From assembly GCF_002250055.1 (NCBI RefSeq), contig NZ_CP018866.1, positions 388,001-452,000 of the forward strand: DNA of 64,000 bases, in the 5' to 3' direction. The notes below the pieces were generated by a model. It worked only from the letters and a program-made list of their open reading frames with translations. It searched no databases and was not told the origin of the DNA. This document shows positions 15,814 through 24,681 of this stretch, one piece after another. The stretch's first letter is position 1. Each line of letters starts with the position of its first letter. This DNA is from Sutcliffiella cohnii (lineage in GTDB: Bacteria > Bacillota > Bacilli > Bacillales > Bacillaceae_I). The position numbers were made by a program, and so were the translations under genes.

Positions 15814-17013
15814 ATGGAGGATTACGCCGTTTTTAGGACACCAGGAACGATTCATTATGGTCGAAAAGCATTTGAAAAAGTGGGGAAAGAAACAGCTGCT
15901 CGTGGAAAAAAAGCATTGATTATTAGTGATAAAGTGATACAGAGTCTCGGGTTTATAAGTGAATGCGAAAACTTTTTACAGAAAGAGAAAATGGAAAGCG
16001 TTGTCTACTTAGGGGTTGAGTCCGAACCAACAGATAAATATGTGGATGAAGCTCTAGAGCTTTTTGAAAAAGAACAATGTGATACGATCATTTCACTTGG
16101 TGGGGGAAGTTGTATTGATACTGCTAAAGCAGTTGCCGTTGTGCAGACGAATGGTGGTTATATAGGAGATTACATGGGTGGGAAGAAACTGGCGGAAAAA
16201 AGCCCCGTTCCACATATTTCGATTCCAACAACAGCTGGAACTGGTTCAGAGGCGACAGATGCAACGATTATTACGAATACGACTAATAATGTCAAAATGA
16301 TGATTAAGCAACCAGCATTTATGCCAGATGTAGCGATTGTAGATCCGTATTTAACGGTCTCGTCCCCTCCATCGGTAACCGCTGCAACAGGGGTCGATGC
16401 ATTAAGTCATGCGATTGAGGCATATGTATCGAGACGTGCTCAACCAATGACAGATATGTTGGCATTATCAGCAATGGAGAAGATTGTTGGAAGCATAAAG
16501 GCCGCCTATGAAGATGGAAACAATATTAGTGCAAGGGAGGCGATGGCATTAGGATCGTTACAAGCGGGAATGGCCTTTACGAATGCTTCCGTATGTCTTG
16601 TACATGGCATGTCGAGACCAATTGGGGCACTGTTCCATGTTCCGCACGGATTTTCCAATGCGATGTTGTTACCAGCAGTTCTTGAGTTTAGTAAAGAGGC
16701 CTCTATCAGTCGTTTAGCAGATTTAGGAAGGTTTTTTCAACCTAATACTAGCAATCTATCAGATGAGAAAGCGGCCGATATTGCAGTGGAAGCTGTAAAA
16801 AATCTCTGTCTAGAATTAAAGATTCCAAATCTAAAAGGTTGGGGAATTGACCAAGCTGCGTTCGAAACGGCGATTAGTAAAATGGCGGGAGATGCTTTAG
16901 CTAGTGGCAGCCCACAAAATAATCCAAAGGTTCCGTCCAAACAGGAAATTGAAGAACTTTATTTAAAGTGTTATGACTACAAATTCACTTCAGAAAATGT
17001 AGTTGGATCATAA
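15814..17013 (+). CDS. Iron-containing alcohol dehydrogenase (family III)
   Basis: A 399-residue NAD(P)-dependent dehydrogenase of the Fe-ADH family. The nucleotide motif GGGSCIDTAKA, the core IPTTAGTGSEATDA and the metal-site region DALSHAIEAY with HGMSRPIGALFHVPHGFSNA (metal histidines) are intact. ATG 15814 has GGGAGGGG before it and lies downstream of the sigma-54 promoter. It forms an operon with the MmsA-type dehydrogenase 24 bp downstream. Together they could convert a hydroxyacid or diol-derived alcohol to a semialdehyde and then to an acyl-CoA; the substrate is inferred only. Confidence 0.9.
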   Translation: MEDYAVFRTPGTIHYGRKAFEKVGKETAARGKKALIISDKVIQSLGFISECENFLQKEKMESVVYLGVESEPTDKYVDEALELFEKEQCDTIISLGGGSCIDTAKAVAVVQTNGGYIGDYMGGKKLAEKSPVPHISIPTTAGTGSEATDATIITNTTNNVKMMIKQPAFMPDVAIVDPYLTVSSPPSVTAATGVDALSHAIEAYVSRRAQPMTDMLALSAMEKIVGSIKAAYEDGNNISAREAMALGSLQAGMAFTNASVCLVHGMSRPIGALFHVPHGFSNAMLLPAVLEFSKEASISRLADLGRFFQPNTSNLSDEKAADIAVEAVKNLCLELKIPNLKGWGIDQAAFETAISKMAGDALASGSPQNNPKVPSKQEIEELYLKCYDYKFTSENVVGS

Positions 17014-17037
17014 ACAGTAGAAACTAGGAGGATTTAT

Positions 17038-18498
17038 ATGACACAAACAACTGTTAAAACATTGAAAAACTATATCGGCGGAGAATGGGTGGATGCAAAA
17101 ACAGATAAAACGGAAAAAGTTTTTAACCCTGCGACCGGGGAAGTAATTGCACATGTACCAATTTCTACACAAGAAGATGTCGACTACGCCGTACAAGTTG
17201 CCGCGGAAGCTTTCGAAACTTGGCAAGAAGTTGCTGTTCCTAAGCGTGCTCGTATTTTATTCAAATACCAACAATTATTGATAGATAACTGGGATGAACT
17301 TGCTAGATTAATAACATTAGAAAATGGTAAAAACTATACCGAGGCCTATGGAGAAGTACAGCGTGGTATTGAAAATGTAGAGTTTGCTGCGGGTGCTCCT
17401 TCCTTAATGATGGGTGAACAACTTCCATCGATTGCAACAGATTTAGAATCTGGCGTTTATCGTTACCCTATTGGCGTTATTGGTGGAATTACACCATTTA
17501 ATTTTCCGATGATGGTCCCTTGCTGGATGTTCCCGATAGCTGTCGCAACAGGAAATACGTTTGTGTTGAAACCGTCTGAACGTACGCCACTATTAGCTAA
17601 CCGTTTAGCAGAACTATTTGAGGAAGCAGGATTGCCGAAGGGTGTTTTCAATATCGTTCATGGCGCGCATGATGTGGTTAATGGGTTATTGGATCATAAG
17701 AAAGTTGCCGCTATTTCCTTTGTCGGTTCTCAGCCTGTTGCTGAATATGTATACAAACGCGGAACAGACAATTTAAAACGAGTACAAGCGCTTGCTGGGG
17801 CGAAAAACCATTCTATCGTGTTACGTGACGCAAATATGGACAATGCTACGACACAAATTATGAATGCTGCATTCGGCTCAGCCGGAGAACGTTGTATGGC
17901 TGCTTCTGTTGTCGCAGTGGAAGAGTCTATTGCGGATGAGTTTGTGGAACTATTAACGCAGAAAGCAAATGAAATCACAATAGGAAACGGGCTCGATGAA
18001 GGAGTATTCCTTGGACCAGTTATCCGTGATCAGCATAAAGAACGTACGTTGAGTTATATTGAATCTGGGGAAAAAGAAGGAGCAAAACTAATTCGTGACG
18101 GTCGTGTAGATGAAGCAGCGAAACAAGAAGGTTATTTTGTAGGACCAACAATTTTTGACCATGTTACGTCAGAAATGAAAATATGGCAGGATGAGATTTT
18201 CGCACCAGTGCTATCCATTGTCCGTGTAAAGGATCTCGACGCAGCAATTAAATTGACGAATCAATCCCGATTCGCAAATGGTGCTTGCATTTTCACGAAA
18301 GATGGTGGAAGTGTTCGTCAGTTCCGTGAAAAGATTGATGCGGGGATGCTAGGTGTAAATATTGGCGTACCAGCTCCGATGGCATTTTTCCCATTCTCCG
18401 GATGGAAAGACTCCTTCTATGGTGATCTACATGCGAATGGAAAAGACGGACTACAATTCTTTACTCGTAAAAAGGTTATCACAACTAAATGGGTATAG
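17038..18498 (+). CDS. mmsA: CoA-acylating methylmalonate/malonate-semialdehyde dehydrogenase
   Basis: A 486-residue aldehyde dehydrogenase of the MmsA/IolA branch, which oxidises (methyl)malonate semialdehyde with NAD and CoA to propionyl- or acetyl-CoA, releasing CO2. Branch markers are [12 protein letters not shown], the active-site segment GSAGERCMA with the catalytic Cys, and the C-terminal [20 protein letters not shown] typical of CoA-acylating members. AGGAGG lies before ATG 17038. Second gene of the sigma-54 operon. Neighbouring iron alcohol dehydrogenase suggests supply of the semialdehyde from 3-hydroxypropionate or 3-hydroxyisobutyrate; inference. No inositol genes are nearby, so mmsA fits better than iolA. 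Confidence 0.88.
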   Translation: MTQTTVKTLKNYIGGEWVDAKTDKTEKVFNPATGEVIAHVPISTQEDVDYAVQVAAEAFETWQEVAVPKRARILFKYQQLLIDNWDELARLITLENGKNYTEAYGEVQRGIENVEFAAGAPSLMMGEQLPSIATDLESGVYRYPIGVIGGITPFNFPMMVPCWMFPIAVATGNTFVLKPSERTPLLANRLAELFEEAGLPKGVFNIVHGAHDVVNGLLDHKKVAAISFVGSQPVAEYVYKRGTDNLKRVQALAGAKNHSIVLRDANMDNATTQIMNAAFGSAGERCMAASVVAVEESIADEFVELLTQKANEITIGNGLDEGVFLGPVIRDQHKERTLSYIESGEKEGAKLIRDGRVDEAAKQEGYFVGPTIFDHVTSEMKIWQDEIFAPVLSIVRVKDLDAAIKLTNQSRFANGACIFTKDGGSVRQFREKIDAGMLGVNIGVPAPMAFFPFSGWKDSFYGDLHANGKDGLQFFTRKKVITTKWV

Positions 18499-18524
18499 TG
18501 TGGACATTTCCTGTTCCCTCGTCC
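18498..18524 (+). repeat. Degenerate REP-like repeat over the mmsA stop
   Basis: GTGTGGACATTTCCTGTTCC followed by CTCGTCC. It keeps the outer parts of the dispersed repeat and overlaps the last base of the stop codon. Confidence 0.45.
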
Positions 18525-18559
18525 TAATCTTAAAAAATAGCTATTTGTTACTAAAAGAG

Positions 18560-18582
18560 CCCTTAATTTTAAGGGTTTTTTT
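18560..18582 (+). terminator. Terminator of the adh-mmsA operon
   Basis: CCCTTAA pairs with TTAAGGG over a 2-nt loop and is followed by seven T residues. Confidence 0.8.
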
Positions 18583-18692
18583 ATTGTTTTCTAAAATAAA
18601 TCTCAACTATAGTACCTCATGCTCGAATTGGCGATTATTTCTTTAAATAATGTTATGATAGATAGAATTATGCCTTAAGGAGAAGAAAGTCT

Positions 18693-19394
18693 ATGATAAT
18701 CTCAATATTATTGGAAGATAATCATCTGCTTTTGGTAGAAAAACCAATTAATATTCCTGTACAAGCAGATAGTAGTGGAGACGCTGATTTATTAACAATG
18801 TTAAAAGAGGATCTAAAAATACGTTATTCAAAGCCAGGTAAAGTTTATTTGGGACTTGTCCACCGCCTAGACCGTCCAGTTGGTGGAGTGATGGTGTTTG
18901 CTAAAACATCAAAGGCTGCTTCAAGATTAGCAGATATGTTTCGTAGACATGTGATCGAACGGAACTACTTAGCGGTTGTTCATGGAAAGCCAAACAAGAA
19001 AAGGGGACAACTTGTACATTATCTTCATAAAGATAATCGGAAGAATAAAGTATCTGTTGTTTCTCCTAATTATCCTAAAGCTAAAAAAGCAGTGCTAGAT
19101 TACGAGGTGCTGGACTCGAAAAAAGGATTTAGTTTGCTTTCGGTGAATCTTCACACAGGTAGACCTCACCAAATTCGAGTTCAGCTGTCAGCAATGGGAA
19201 ACCCGATCTTTGGGGACCAAAAATATGGAGAACAACTTAATAAAACTGGGCAACAACTTGCACTTTGGGCCCATTCCATTTCTTTCGAGCATCCAGTTAA
19301 GAAGGAACCATTAACAGTGTGTTCTTTTCCACCTTATAATTATCCTTGGGATTTAATGAAGGATCCTTACTTAAAAGAACCGGTCATTACTTAA
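18693..19394 (+). CDS. RluA-family RNA pseudouridine synthase
   Basis: A 233-residue pseudouridine synthase of the RluA family without an S4 domain. The catalytic motif HRLDRPVGGVMVFAKT holds the essential aspartate. The family motif II LHTGRPHQIRVQLSAMGNPI and the late segment LWAHSISFEHP are present. It isomerises uridines in rRNA or tRNA; the site cannot be predicted. GGAG precedes ATG 18693. The last codons and the stop lie inside the first unit of a 21-bp tandem array. Confidence 0.88.
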   Translation: MIISILLEDNHLLLVEKPINIPVQADSSGDADLLTMLKEDLKIRYSKPGKVYLGLVHRLDRPVGGVMVFAKTSKAASRLADMFRRHVIERNYLAVVHGKPNKKRGQLVHYLHKDNRKNKVSVVSPNYPKAKKAVLDYEVLDSKKGFSLLSVNLHTGRPHQIRVQLSAMGNPIFGDQKYGEQLNKTGQQLALWAHSISFEHPVKKEPLTVCSFPPYNYPWDLMKDPYLKEPVIT

Positions 19395-19556
19395 CAAGTT
19401 TCGAAATTTACTTAACAACTTTTCAGATTTACTTAACAAGTTTCGAAATTTACTTAACAACTTTTCAGATTTACTTAACAACTTTCGAAATTTACTTAAC
19501 AAGAACCCAAAATTACTTAACAACTTTTCAAAATTCCTTAACAGCAAACAAATCAA
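19389..19556. repeat. Tandem array A: eight 21-bp units
   Basis: Units such as ACTTAACAAGTTTCGAAATTT and ACTTAACAACTTTTCAGATT(T) alternate, with three diverged units at the right end. The period is 21 bp, so frames stay open and give spurious proteins on both strands. An AAATTT or similar tract recurs every unit. The array begins inside the pseudouridine synthase stop. Confidence 0.9.
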
Positions 19557-19612
19557 ACTGTAAAACTTACATATAATATGGTTGAAACGTCTACGTTATT
19601 GGAGGCATTTAA

Positions 19613-19756
19613 ATGAAAAATAGAAAGCTACTTTTACTAATACTTATAATGGTAATGATCATCGCCGGAGTACTTGACCTTATATTCGAAGGGCTATTTT
19701 ATCAAATGCTTCCTGAATCAGTGCAATCGATGATATCGAATAGTTTTAATAGATAA
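19613..19756 (+). CDS. Small membrane protein (47 aa)
   Basis: A 47-residue frame with GGAGG 6-7 nt before ATG 19613. One hydrophobic helix near the start (LLLLILIMVMIIAGVLDLIF) is followed by a short polar tail. A TATAAT (about 19572) lies upstream. It has its own terminator at 19894. Likely a real short protein; not recognised. Confidence 0.55.
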   Translation: MKNRKLLLLILIMVMIIAGVLDLIFEGLFYQMLPESVQSMISNSFNR

Positions 19757-19893
19757 ATTTATATGGAACGAAAAATAGAGTAGGTAGCCCCTCAACTAAA
19801 ACAAAAATATATTATCTGTTTAGGTTAAGAAGTGGTATTCACAAAGGATGGACAAGCTGACAGTGATCTGTATCCTTTAAAAGCCGACTAAAG

Positions 19894-19928
19894 AGATGAT
19901 TTCTGTTTTCTGCAGGAGTCATCTTTTT
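19894..19928 (+). terminator. Terminator
   Basis: AGATGATTTCTG pairs with CAGGAGTCATCT with two mismatches and is followed by a T-run. The region 19757-20135 otherwise holds no gene. Confidence 0.6.
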
Positions 19929-20135
19929 AAATTCCAATAATATCTTTCTTATTAGGCCCTTAACCCAACAGTTTCCTCATCGCGACAACGGTTGTGACCT
20001 AATCCTACATTTTTTAATTTTTTTGAAGAAAAAGTTATTGACGATTTAAATTAATCTATGATATTATAGAAATTTTGATAAAAAATAACAACTGTGTTAA
20101 GCTTAAGAAGGTTGCAAAACATGGAGGTGGATTAC

Positions 20136-20597
20136 TTGTTTCAAATTGGTGATAACATTGTTTATCCGATGCATGGAGTAGGTATCATTAAAGCTATTGA
20201 AGAAAAGGAAATTTCAGGAGAAAAACAACAGTATTATGTTATAACAATGTTAATTAATAATATGCAAGTTATGATTCCGAAGGGTAAAATATTGAGTTCA
20301 AGTATACGCCCGGTTACGGACATAATCGCATTAAAACACATCATACACATTTTTCAGCATGGTGAATCAGATAGATTAATGCCTTGGAAGGAAAGGTATA
20401 AAGTGAACACGGATAAATTAAGAACAGGTAACATACTAGAAGGTGCTGAAGTTGTCCGTGATTTAATGCGCATGAAAAAAGAGAAAATACTTAATTCTAG
20501 CGAAAAGAAAATGTTGAATAACGCACATGAATTTTTAATTAGTGAACTAAGATTAATGAAAGGAATTACTGAAAATCAAATAAAAAGTTTCTTTTAA
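20136..20597 (+). CDS. CarD-like RNA polymerase-interacting regulator (YdeB type)
   Basis: A 153-residue CarD/CdnL-type protein. The N-terminal Tudor-like RNA-polymerase-interaction domain is clear (FQIGDNIVYPMHGVGIIKAI, then EKQQYYVITML and MIPKGKI). A helical C-terminal domain follows. TTG 20136 is chosen because GGAGGTGG ends 5 nt before it and because it yields the usual CarD N terminus and the same length as Bacillus YdeB. The longer frame from 20094 has no site. Such proteins bind the polymerase beta subunit and tune promoter opening. It is monocistronic. Confidence 0.88.
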   Translation: MFQIGDNIVYPMHGVGIIKAIEEKEISGEKQQYYVITMLINNMQVMIPKGKILSSSIRPVTDIIALKHIIHIFQHGESDRLMPWKERYKVNTDKLRTGNILEGAEVVRDLMRMKKEKILNSSEKKMLNNAHEFLISELRLMKGITENQIKSFF

Positions 20598-21262
20598 GGT
20601 TACAGAACTCTCTGGAATATCCTGAATTTTCAAGAAATTATTGTTATTAAAAGTTAATCATTTTAAAGAAATTCAACTTCTTCAGCTCAAAATTAGAGCT
20701 TAAACCTCTTTTGTCATTTCTGAAATTTAATCCATTATGATTATTTATATTTCTTTTAAGAACGTTTGAAGATCACTATAATTTGTAACCTGATTCACAC
20801 TGGCACGGACAAGGAGCCGTAAGGATGAAAGAGAGGTAGGGCTTTCATTGTTTTAGGTATACAAAATATGAACAAAGTTATTATTTTTCAAAGATACGGA
20901 GTACTTCTTTTTCACTTTTTCCATATCACACCGGTAATGAAATGGTTATATATGCGGCTAGCCTTTGTTCATAAATAATATTAAATGGAAATAATAAAAT
21001 TTCTATTTTACCTCAGGATAAAATATGTTGTCAATAAGAAATTTGTATTTTTTTAAGAAAAGTGTTACAATAGTCTTACAAAGGTTTTTTCAGTCGTATT
21101 CCGAATTCTTCTGTAATTTTTTACAGGCAGAGTGATGGATGCGTTTTTTTAATATCTTTTTAAACCGATGAAAAATTCAAACAGTTGTCTGAGCTTTAAA
21201 GGTAAGTTAGTTAAATAAAATGATTAATTTTCTAACTAATAGTAACCGAGTTTTTATTTTAC
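20598..21262 (+). other. Long intergenic region with promoter-like elements and local inverted repeats
   Basis: No gene is seen in 665 bp. TATAAT at 20777-20782 precedes a small structured stretch (GGC...GCC, then ATGAAAG...CTTTCAT) at about 20811-20860. A sigma-A-like promoter TTGTAT, 17 bp, TACAAT (21043-21071) reads toward the gene at 21279 with a leader of about 200 nt that contains a CTGTAA/TTACAG hairpin. I do not match these to a known riboswitch class. Confidence 0.4.
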
Positions 21263-21278
21263 AAGGAGGACTAGAATA

Positions 21279-22136
21279 TTGAATTTAATCAATAAGAAAG
21301 TTACACACAAGCGTTTTGGCACAGGGAGTATAGTTGAACATAATGATTCTATTATTGAAATACATTTCGCATCGGAGAGTAAAAAGTTTGTGTACCCGGA
21401 TGTGTTTGGAGAGCACTTAAAAATACATGATCAAAGTGTTGCTCATTCACTTGAAGAAATTATACAAAAAAGGGAAATGGCGCGACAGGAAGAAGAGTGG
21501 AAGAAGGAAGAGGAAAAAAAGCTTCAACGAAAAAAACACGAACTTCGCCTAGAACATGAAAAGCTTATGAAGAACCATAAACTTCATCCCGAATCACAAA
21601 TGGTATTTTGGTGTGACACCGAAGAACAGAATAGTTCTTTAACAGAGTGGAAAGTTTTTTCAGGCGAAATAAAAAGTGGTAATAACAAAGGAAAGCCAAA
21701 CAAACCGATCCGTTTACACCAAAATAGTGCGGTCCTGTTAACATCAATAGATTCCGGGATGCCAGAAAAAGAGAGACGGATTTTAGGAGTCTATATGGTG
21801 AATGAAGAGTTTATCGGTAAGCTATGTGAAGATGGAAATATTCCTGCTCATTCAAAATACAAGCTTCAACTTACAGAACAAGAATCTGATCAGTTGCTTT
21901 TCTGGCAATATTACGTAAATGAAAAATCCCCCGAAAAAATGACATGGAATACCGGTAAATACCGTTATTTTGATAATATGTGGATGGCTCAAATTCTGCG
22001 TGATATCGCTTCGTTTAAAAGTGACCAGGAGCAAGAGCTGGCACAACAATTTTTCGAACATTTTTGTAGAATGAATCAAATAATACCTCAAGAATTACAA
22101 AAGCCTAACGGTGCATTAATGCGTAATTTGGCTTAA
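21279..22136 (+). CDS. Conserved protein with a Tudor-like N terminus and a coiled coil
   Basis: A 285-residue protein that I cannot name. The first 50 residues (VTHKRFGTGSIVEHNDSIIE then IHFASESKKFVYPDVFG) resemble the small beta-barrel at the C terminus of UvrD-type helicases and in CarD-like proteins. A charged coiled coil (about 65-105, EEEWKKEEEKKLQRKKHELR) links it to a unique C-terminal domain rich in tryptophan. TTG 21279 follows AAGGAGGA by 8 nt. It is flanked by its own promoter and terminator. Interaction with a nucleic-acid machine is suggested by the barrel only. Confidence 0.65.
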   Translation: MNLINKKVTHKRFGTGSIVEHNDSIIEIHFASESKKFVYPDVFGEHLKIHDQSVAHSLEEIIQKREMARQEEEWKKEEEKKLQRKKHELRLEHEKLMKNHKLHPESQMVFWCDTEEQNSSLTEWKVFSGEIKSGNNKGKPNKPIRLHQNSAVLLTSIDSGMPEKERRILGVYMVNEEFIGKLCEDGNIPAHSKYKLQLTEQESDQLLFWQYYVNEKSPEKMTWNTGKYRYFDNMWMAQILRDIASFKSDQEQELAQQFFEHFCRMNQIIPQELQKPNGALMRNLA

Positions 22137-22206
22137 GCCCTTTTATGGGGGAGTAACTTTTTAAAAACTGCTTAAAAAGCAAGCTAAAAATGTTAGTATG
22201 AATAAA

Positions 22207-22242
22207 AACGATTGTTACTCTAAAGTGACAGTCGTTTTTTTT
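22207..22242 (+). terminator. Terminator
   Basis: AACGATTGTTACT pairs with AGTGACAGTCGTT and is followed by eight T residues. Confidence 0.8.
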
Positions 22243-22332
22243 ATTTACCCTCTTATGTATGATAGTATCAGAGATTTTTAAATGAAGCTTGATTTCGAGC
22301 TTTTTTCTTTTTATAAAATATTTTGAAAAAAG

Positions 22333-22358
22333 TGAAATAATCTCACCATTAATACGAC
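22333..22358 (+). promoter_or_regulatory. Possible ECF-type autoregulatory promoter
   Basis: TGAAAT (22333-22338), 16 bp, CGAC (22355-22358), ending 34 bp before the sigma factor start. The layout resembles SigX/SigW-type promoters (AAC-like -35 with CGAC or CGTC at -10), but the -35 lacks AAC. Confidence 0.35.
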
Positions 22359-22392
22359 TAATTAATGAATGAAAACATTGGGGGAGAAATGG

Positions 22393-22900
22393 ATGGACAG
22401 TGATAAAATTTCCGAATGGTTCTATCAATACAGCAAAGATATATACCATTTCTTGTTATATTATGTCGGGTCAGGAGATATAGATGACTTAGTTCAAGAA
22501 GTGTTCATTCGTGCTATTAAAAGCTTCGATACATATCAATCAAAGTCTAGCGAAAACGTGGTTATTCTCGATTGCACGAAATGTAGGCATCGATGAGATT
22601 AGAAGAAGAAAACGGGCGAGAATGAAAACGGTGCTGGGGCTCAAGAGTTTTGAACAAAAAGAAGAGCCAACGCCAGAACTAATGCTTAAATGGAGTGAAA
22701 ATAATCGCGATTTATATAAAGTAATTAATTCGTTGAAGTCTAACTATCGAGACGTCATTATTCTCCGAGCGCTTAAAGAATTATCTGTTCCAGAAACAGC
22801 AGACATTTTAAACTGGAATGAAAATAAGGTGCGTATTACGCATCATCGGGCGTTAAAAGCTTTAAAGGATAAGAGGGAGGACATTAAATATGAAAGATAA
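22393..22900 (+). pseudogene. ECF sigma factor gene with a frameshift
   Basis: An ECF-type sigma-70 factor split into two frames. Frame one (ATG 22393, GGGGGAG upstream) gives region 2 up to DDLVQEVFIRAIKSFDTYQ. The other frame resumes with KTWLFSIARNVGIDEIRRRK and gives region 4 (YRDVIILRALKELSVPETAD then WNENKVRITHHRALKALKD). The break is at about 22548-22556 in GCGAAAACGTGG; a loss of two A residues or a gain of one base explains it. The joined protein would be about 168 residues. The anti-sigma gene overlaps its end by 11 nt and is intact. Real inactivation or a sequencing error cannot be separated. Confidence 0.8.
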
Positions 22901-24122
22901 TGAATGGAAAAATCCATTAATTGATGAGCTGAAGTCTCTTCCTAAACCAGACTATGAACACGAGTTTGATGAACAGAAACAAGATCAAATACACGAAACT
23001 TTGATGAAATTCTCCAATAGCTATAAAAAAAAGAAAAAGAGCAGGGAAAGATGGAAAAGGATATCCGTTGGTTTTGCAAGCATTGCCGCATTAATACTCT
23101 TTATTGTCGTTTTTATTCCATTTCATAATGAATCAAACAATGCAAACGTTGCTGATATAGAATCATTTGAACAATTTTTTCACCAAAAAATGAAGGAAAT
23201 GAATAAGGAAGAAAAAGACTTTTCGTATTCTCTTATTCATACACAATTGAATGCAGTTCATTTTAATGACGCTATTGCTATTTTTACAGAAAATAAAAAT
23301 AGTAGTGAAACGATTTATATTGCCTACTTTGAAAAACAGAGTAATCAATGGGAGTGGATTCAAACAAGAGGTGCTCAGTGGGATTCTCCTGTAAATTGGT
23401 CAAGCATGAACTCAATACCATATATTTATTCAGGACTAATAAATGACCTTTCTATTCTAGAAGTGTATGCTGGCGACGTACAAGCAAAAATAATTACAAT
23501 AGAAGGAGACAAAAGGTTTTGGTATGCTGTTAGCCCGATAGAAGAAGTAGAAGTGATGTTCGTGACGGAGGATGGAAAGGAGAAAATACCTCATACGGAA
23601 CTAGAAGGATTACAAGATTCTCCGGAATATTTAGCTGAGGATTCTAGGGAATTATCAATGCAAGATTCTGAGACTGCTTATGAAATGGTTGTGAATGCAC
23701 TAACCGATTATTATCGTGCGATTTGGAGCGGCTCGGATATCGAATTGAGTGCTTTTATGGAAAATGAAAATCTTATCCAGTACACGGAAAAGAAAATTCA
23801 ATCCGAACGTAAAGTGTACATTACCGAAGAGGTCAATGTGGAGGTTGGAGCTTGGGAAGTGGACTATGTGGATGACGAGCATGGAGGCTTTCTCTATTTT
23901 AAAATACCTGCAGAAATTTTTAAAGATATAGGTAGTTACGCGGAAGTTACTGAGTTTCTTGTTCGTAATGTAAACGGAAAGTTAGTAATCGTTGATTGGT
24001 ACACTGGTGCAAAAGATAGTTATGATTTTCTAGTGCGTGGAGAAAACGAAACGATTGATAAGCCTAATATTTGGGATGATTCAGAATGGGTACAGCAGGT
24101 AGTTAGGAAACAAAATGAATAG
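22890..24122 (+). CDS. Membrane anti-sigma factor
   Basis: A 410-residue protein translationally coupled to the ECF sigma gene (start overlaps its last 11 nt). A cytoplasmic N-terminal part of about 65 residues, expected to hold the sigma factor, is followed by one transmembrane helix (about 68-86, VGFASIAALILFIVVFIPF) and a large extracytoplasmic domain of about 320 residues. The general plan is that of RsiX-like anti-sigma factors, although I see no zinc-binding HxxxCxxC motif. It would keep the sigma factor inactive until an envelope signal arrives. If the sigma gene is truly broken, it now lacks its partner. Confidence 0.72.
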   Translation: MKDNEWKNPLIDELKSLPKPDYEHEFDEQKQDQIHETLMKFSNSYKKKKKSRERWKRISVGFASIAALILFIVVFIPFHNESNNANVADIESFEQFFHQKMKEMNKEEKDFSYSLIHTQLNAVHFNDAIAIFTENKNSSETIYIAYFEKQSNQWEWIQTRGAQWDSPVNWSSMNSIPYIYSGLINDLSILEVYAGDVQAKIITIEGDKRFWYAVSPIEEVEVMFVTEDGKEKIPHTELEGLQDSPEYLAEDSRELSMQDSETAYEMVVNALTDYYRAIWSGSDIELSAFMENENLIQYTEKKIQSERKVYITEEVNVEVGAWEVDYVDDEHGGFLYFKIPAEIFKDIGSYAEVTEFLVRNVNGKLVIVDWYTGAKDSYDFLVRGENETIDKPNIWDDSEWVQQVVRKQNE

Positions 24123-24210
24123 TAGGCTCAAGCGCAATTCTTTTTTATTACAGGGTAGATAAATACTGAGAAGAAAAACACCATTTGAGAACTTATTATA
24201 GTACAAATTT

Positions 24211-24252
24211 AAAAGACGACTACTATTCATTTTGAATGAAAGTCGTCTTTTT
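24211..24252 (+). terminator. Terminator of the sigma/anti-sigma operon
   Basis: AAAAGACGACT pairs with AGTCGTCTTTTT around a loop with an extra TTCATTTTGAA stem. Confidence 0.85.
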
Positions 24253-24426
24253 AGGTTGGTTTCGTATAGTTCGCAGTGATGCTTGTCGCACTTTAATAGG
24301 CGGCTATAGTTGATAATCGTGAAAAATGTGAACAAATCGTGAAGGGGTATTTACGTGTTTTCCATTTGGAACTGTTGAAAAACCTTGATATTACTGGTGT
24401 CATGGCAATTTATATTTTTTTACAGC

Positions 24427-24469
24427 TGTGATTCGAATCACTACACTGATAATAATTCCCAATTATGAT
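24427..24469 (+). promoter_or_regulatory. FNR/CRP-type box at -41.5 of an oxidase operon promoter
   Basis: TGTGATTCGAATCACT (24427-24442) matches the Bacillus Fnr box TGTGA-N6-TCACT exactly. TATGAT (24464-24469) is a good -10, giving +1 at about 24476. The box centre is then at -41.5, the classical class II activator position. It lies 59 bp upstream of the subunit IIa start. Confidence 0.7.
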
Positions 24470-24500
24470 TGAAGTATGAAAACAAAAGGGGGGGTCCTTA

Positions 24501-24668
24501 ATGAAAGCCTCAAATTTAAAGGCTCAAGAAGAAGTGAATCTGGAAAAGGAACATGTTAGCAAGCAAGCTTCAACTAGGATTGGAACATGGATTTCAGTAG
24601 GAGTAGTTTTTGCAGTTATATTGGTTACTTATTTTATTATATACGGACTATATATGGATCGATTATAA
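24501..24668 (+). CDS. Heme-copper oxidase subunit IIa-like small membrane protein
   Basis: A 55-residue protein with one C-terminal transmembrane helix (WISVGVVFAVILVTYFIIYG), 30-50 residues in, and a polar N-terminal tail. Its size, topology and place directly before subunit II match the subunit IIa of ba3-type oxidases. AAGGGGGGG lies 6 nt before ATG 24501. It overlooks no other gene, ends 13 bp before the next ATG, and is too short for many gene finders. Assignment rests on context plus topology. Confidence 0.7.
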   Translation: MKASNLKAQEEVNLEKEHVSKQASTRIGTWISVGVVFAVILVTYFIIYGLYMDRL

Positions 24669-24681
24669 GGAGGGGAAAAGC

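Noticed and set aside
19346..19576. Repetitive open frames over the 19.4-kb array on both strands
   Set aside because: Same cause: 21-bp period; no start signal; overlaps the end of the pseudouridine synthase.
20800..20870. Known riboswitch (c-di-GMP, glycine, c-di-AMP classes considered)
   Set aside because: The conserved core sequences of these classes were not found.
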